DNA of 64,000 bases, from positions 355,917 to 419,916 of the forward strand of contig NZ_LN898221.1 in the NCBI RefSeq assembly GCF_001457815.1, given 5' to 3'. This stretch comes from Vitreoscilla massiliensis. GTDB lineage: Bacteria > Pseudomonadota > Gammaproteobacteria > Burkholderiales > Neisseriaceae. Below are positions 61,326 through 64,000 of this stretch, piece after piece. Under the pieces are notes generated by a model. The model saw only the letters and a program-made list of their open reading frames with translations. It was not told the origin of the DNA and made no database searches. Within the stretch, counting starts at the first letter, position 1. Every line of letters starts with the position of its first letter. A program made the translations under genes and the position numbers.

Positions 61326-62786
61326 TTATTTATTTACAACCTTCGGCTCAAGATGTCCATCATTTACAACCTTATCCCTATATGAAGATGGTAAAAATTC
61401 TTCATGTTTTTCAAACAAATATGTTCTAATATCATCATCACTGGCCTCAAACTGCAATTGCTCTTGATAAAATTTTAACCTTGCCTTCGCATTATTAAGA
61501 ACTTCTGACCACGTCATAATATAAAGTTCAATATTGCCATATGTAGCAATTTTACCCCTCACTGAGGCGGTACTTGCATCCATTTCAGCAACATCGTCGA
61601 ATTCATTTGAAATTGCAATCAACTTCCATTTGCACTTTTGCTTGTCAAATCTTTCATCATTTGATATTGCTTGAGCATAACCTTTTAGCTGCCCCATTAC
61701 TGCGTTATCTATTTTTTGGGAAGGTCGTTTTAATTCTACAACTAGAAAGTCTCTATAACCTGGCCGAATTTCAACTGACTTGTGAAGCATTAAGTCCAAT
61801 CTACCTTGTTTAATGCCATTAATATACACAGGCTCTTTAGATTCGTCTTCTCGCCGACCTAGTAATTTTAGATGAATCTGCAATGCATCCTCTAGCCTTT
61901 TTTCAGTGCCAGATAAACTAAAATGCTCATCAAAAATCCATGCTTCATTATTTAATATCTTATGTAATTCATCACGCTCTAAAAGGGTTTTTTTGTGATT
62001 AAAAACCAAATCAGATAATGCATCTAAGAACGCCAATCTATCTACAACCACTTTCGCTGACTTTAAAATAGAAGACAAGCTAGTTTTATCTAAAAGACTT
62101 GCAAACATCTCTTGCTCCTCTTTATTCAAATTCAACACTTCATAAATAATTTTTTGGATTGAAGCAGGGTTATCTTCCAAGGCTTTCGCCATTAATTTAA
62201 AAGTAAACTGTTTTGACTCAACACTACTTTTTTGAAATTTTTTAAGTTTATCCTCTACCTGAACCGCAACAATATCGAATACACTTTGTTGTGCGATTTC
62301 GATTGCAGTTAATTCTTCCTTCTTTTTGTTCAGGTATGGATAAATGCCATCCTTAATCCAATTTTCTTTTCGTTTGTTTTGTTCTTCTTTTTTTAAAGAA
62401 ACTAATTTTGTATTAAGTGCATCAACTGCATTCCTTACTAATTCCCTTGCATCCCCATCTAAATCAATAGTTCCAATTGTTTCGCTATTGAAAATTTCGC
62501 TAGATAAATATGCAGAAAATTTATACCCAGTCGGCTTAATTTTATATTCTTCGCCAGTTGGAATTTCATATAAAACAGCACCATTTGATTTACATAAATA
62601 TAAATCAGTTTGATTAATACCATTCCAAAACAAAATTTTAAGTTTTGCAGTGGTTCCATTGGCTGAAATTACATCTAGTTCAATAGGGTCATCTCTTAAG
62701 AATAATGTAGGATCTAATTTCCTATCATTAATTGAGATATTAACGTCCGTATAGGTAATTAAATAGGGTGCAAATGGAATAGTTAA
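61326..62786 (-). pseudogene. 5'-truncated GHKL-type ATPase / PD-(D/E)XK nuclease, cut by IS3 element
   Basis: The preserved 3' part encodes about 486 residues. It begins inside the protein at LTIPFAPYLITYTDV, which reads like the transducer part after a GHKL ATPase domain. The C-terminus has a PD-(D/E)XK nuclease pattern: GRLDLML, then DFLVVELKRP, then QLKGYAQAI. Such pairs occur in phage-defence proteins. The element's end supplies a TTG in frame, so a shortened protein could still be made. The missing 5' part should continue beyond 64000. Confidence 0.6.
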
Positions 62787-62794
62787 TGTAGTGG

Positions 62795-63595
62795 TCAAGC
62801 CGCGCAGGACACTTTTATCTGAGAATTTTCATACTCCAATGGGCTCATTCCATTGTTGGCTGTATGTGGCCGTTTAAAATTGTAATAATGAATAAATTGC
62901 GTGATTTCTTGTTTGACTACACTTTCATTCATGCTCGTGGTATGGCCTAAACCTTCATATTTCAAACTGCCAAAGAATCGCTCTACTACCGCATTATCGT
63001 AGCAACATCCCATATCAGACATACTCAAACGCATCTTTAATTGACTGGCTTTCTTAGCGAAGGCTCGACTGGTGTACTGTGAACCTCGGTCGCTGTGAAA
63101 TACACAGCCATACTGCGGTTGGCGTAAGACATGTGCCTGTTGTAACGCTTGAATCACCAAGTCAGCTTTCATGCGTTCAGCCATACTCCAACCCACAATG
63201 CGGCGAGAGAACAAGTCCATCACCACAGCCAGGTAGCGCCAACCTTGGCTGGTTTTGATGTAAGTAATGTCGCCGGCCCAAACTTCATTGGCAAACAACG
63301 GTTGGAAGTTTTGATTCAATAAGTTGAATTGAACTTGGTGCCTCTCATTGCGTTTGGTTGTCACCTTAAATGCTTGACGCTGCTGACATACCAAACCCAA
63401 CTTTCTCATCACACTGCGAACTTTGTACCTTCCGACTTGGAATCCAATTTGTTGTAATAACGCTTTAATTGTGCGAGAACCTATACGTTGTTTGTGTTGG
63501 TTAAACAGAGCTCTGATTTGGATTTGTAAACCAACTTCAACCAGATTTGTCCGTTTAGGTTCCAAGGCATAGTAGGCTGAAACACTTACTTTCAT
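62795..63595 (-). CDS. IS3-family transposase OrfB
   Basis: This 266-residue DDE integrase domain carries the catalytic residues in AGDITYI, HSDRGSQY and NAVVERFFGSLKYE. The N-terminal HTH_21-like region (GSRTIKALLQQIGFQVGRYKV) is present, and the end reads YYNFKRPHTANNGMSPLEYE. It should be made as an OrfAB fusion by -1 frameshifting at the A6G site in orfA, since the independent start at 63595 has only a weak ribosome site. Confidence 0.95.
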   Translation of the reverse strand: MKVSVSAYYALEPKRTNLVEVGLQIQIRALFNQHKQRIGSRTIKALLQQIGFQVGRYKVRSVMRKLGLVCQQRQAFKVTTKRNERHQVQFNLLNQNFQPLFANEVWAGDITYIKTSQGWRYLAVVMDLFSRRIVGWSMAERMKADLVIQALQQAHVLRQPQYGCVFHSDRGSQYTSRAFAKKASQLKMRLSMSDMGCCYDNAVVERFFGSLKYEGLGHTTSMNESVVKQEITQFIHYYNFKRPHTANNGMSPLEYENSQIKVSCAA

Positions 63596-63654
63596 TACTT
63601 TGCACAGAGTCTTAATTGGGTAATGGCGTTGATTTTGTTGAATAAAATTGTATC

Positions 63655-63933
63655 TTACTTCACGTGCTTCGCAAAGTAAGCGCTGGCCTTTTTTAATATT
63701 TCTTGCTCCATTCGAAGCTGTTTTATTTCTTTGCGCAATCGCAATAATTCGGCCTTCTCATCATCATTCAATATTGGCTGTTCAGTCAGTTTGGCTTTCC
63801 ATTTATAGAGCAAAGCTGGAGTGATACCGACTGCTCTAGCAGCATCAGCCACTGAATAACCTTGTTTCAACACCAAATCAACCGTTTCTTGTTTGAATTC
63901 ATCTGAATGACGGCGTGGGCTCTTTTTTGCCAT
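63655..63933 (-). CDS. IS3-family transposase OrfA
   Basis: This 92-residue protein has the helix-turn-helix SDEFKQETVDLVLKQGYSVA and the later VGITPALLYKWK, followed by a leucine-zipper stretch (ELLRLRKEIKQLRMEQEIL). It binds the terminal repeats and oligomerises. The end overlaps the -1 frame of orfB. Confidence 0.95.
   Translation of the reverse strand: MAKKSPRRHSDEFKQETVDLVLKQGYSVADAARAVGITPALLYKWKAKLTEQPILNDDEKAELLRLRKEIKQLRMEQEILKKASAYFAKHVK
63688..63694 (-). other. programmed -1 frameshift site (A6G)
   Basis: AAAAAAG on the minus strand near the end of orfA. Slipping back one base joins ILKK to the orfB frame (GQRLLCEAR...). This is the standard IS3 arrangement that yields the active transposase. 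Confidence 0.8.
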
Positions 63934-64000
63934 GATTTTGACCTTTCAAAGGGAATTAATATTCTCTCAGAAATGTGTCCTGTTGTATTAGACCACTACA

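Larger units (their letters stand above)
49962..64000. mobile_element. integrated element / partial prophage at guaA
   Basis: The region from the guaA stop onward holds a tyrosine integrase, an HTH regulator, a Csy2-like gene, endolysin, holin, tail genes, a KilA-N antirepressor and an IS-cut defence gene. The composition is AT-richer and I read no exact uptake-like repeat. No capsid, terminase or portal gene is present. No second copy of the guaA 3' end was found, so the right attachment site is probably outside the window. Confidence 0.8.
62787..64000. mobile_element. complete IS3-family insertion sequence
   Basis: The element is 1214 bases. Its left end TGTAGTGGTCAAGCC is matched by the reverse complement of the right end (TGTAGTGGTCTAATA), and GGACAC lies further in on both sides. 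The ends are TG...CA, as in IS3. It encodes orfA and orfB on the minus strand with a slippery site between them. It inserted into the ATPase-nuclease gene. The target duplication cannot be checked because the right flank is outside the window. Confidence 0.93.

Noticed and set aside
51300..64000. Right attachment site of the element
   Set aside because: I looked for a second copy of the guaA 3' end (CGAATGGGAATAG) and found none. GAATGGGTCAAATAG at the integrase stop is only a partial likeness.

Overview
The window looks like chromosome from a member of the Neisseriaceae (Betaproteobacteria), or a close relative. The gene families and their grouping (rimP-nusA-infB-rbfA, truB-rpsO, pnp, accB-accC-prmA, hemB, serC, argA, ppk1, pth-rnfH-ratA, smpB, guaA) fit that group. 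The strongest sign is a short repeat, (A)AGCGGCCTGTAA(A), read by eye about 40 times in the first 47.6 kb, mostly between genes and often as inverted pairs that form terminator-like hairpins. Aligned without gaps it shares 9 of 12 bases with the Neisseria DNA uptake sequence ATGCCGTCTGAA, including the central CTG, so it is probably an uptake-sequence dialect. Genus and species cannot be fixed from the sequence alone.

Layout. 1-475: scraps of a decayed transposase. 476-3065: a small coiled-coil protein, an ElaA-type acetyltransferase, a FieF-type metal exporter and an EamA permease. 3311-4086: one promoter and three tandem tRNA-Arg(ACG)/tRNA-Glu(TTC) pairs. 4325-4449: an unexplained long inverted-repeat element. 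4555-12550: hemB, a lipoprotein, a JmjC/cupin-8 hydroxylase, an oxidoreductase with a divergent LysR regulator, an Ivy-type lysozyme inhibitor and serC. 12809-25509: translation and RNA genes (rimP, nusA, infB, rbfA, truB, rpsO, pnp), interrupted between rbfA and truB by about 3.6 kb holding an AT-rich AlbA_2/GHKL ATPase gene, a leucine-rich-repeat protein and a membrane protein. 25604-32504: a lipoprotein, a VOC protein, a metallo-beta-lactamase-fold protein with an altered zinc site, an Na+/amino-acid symporter, ubiE, a DUF971 protein and queA. 32750-41351: aroQ, accB, accC, prmA, a zinc-ribbon membrane protein, argA, yggX and ppk1. 41535-49961: an 18-repeat Sel1 protein between two nearly identical hairpins, an EamA/TetR pair, pth-rnfH-ratA, smpB, a small membrane protein and guaA.

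From the 3' end of guaA onward the DNA is foreign. A tyrosine integrase begins at 50142, followed by a small HTH gene between two operator-like palindromes, a very acidic small protein, and a 382-residue protein whose second half resembles Csy2 (Cas5f) of type I-F CRISPR systems. Directly downstream lie three degenerate type I-F-like repeats with short spacers, read on the minus strand from a good sigma-70 promoter and closed by a terminator. No other cas gene is present. The rest is a partial prophage on the minus strand (endolysin, holin, tail proteins, a BspA-like LRR protein, a KilA-N antirepressor) and a probable ATPase-nuclease defence gene cut by a complete IS3-family element that ends at the last base of the window. 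I read no exact copy of the uptake-like repeat in this foreign part.

The two most notable items are the uptake-sequence dialect and the orphan Csy2-like gene with its promoter-driven mini-array. The latter is a candidate CRISPR-decoy or anti-CRISPR locus. All homology statements come from reading the sequences, not from database searches.
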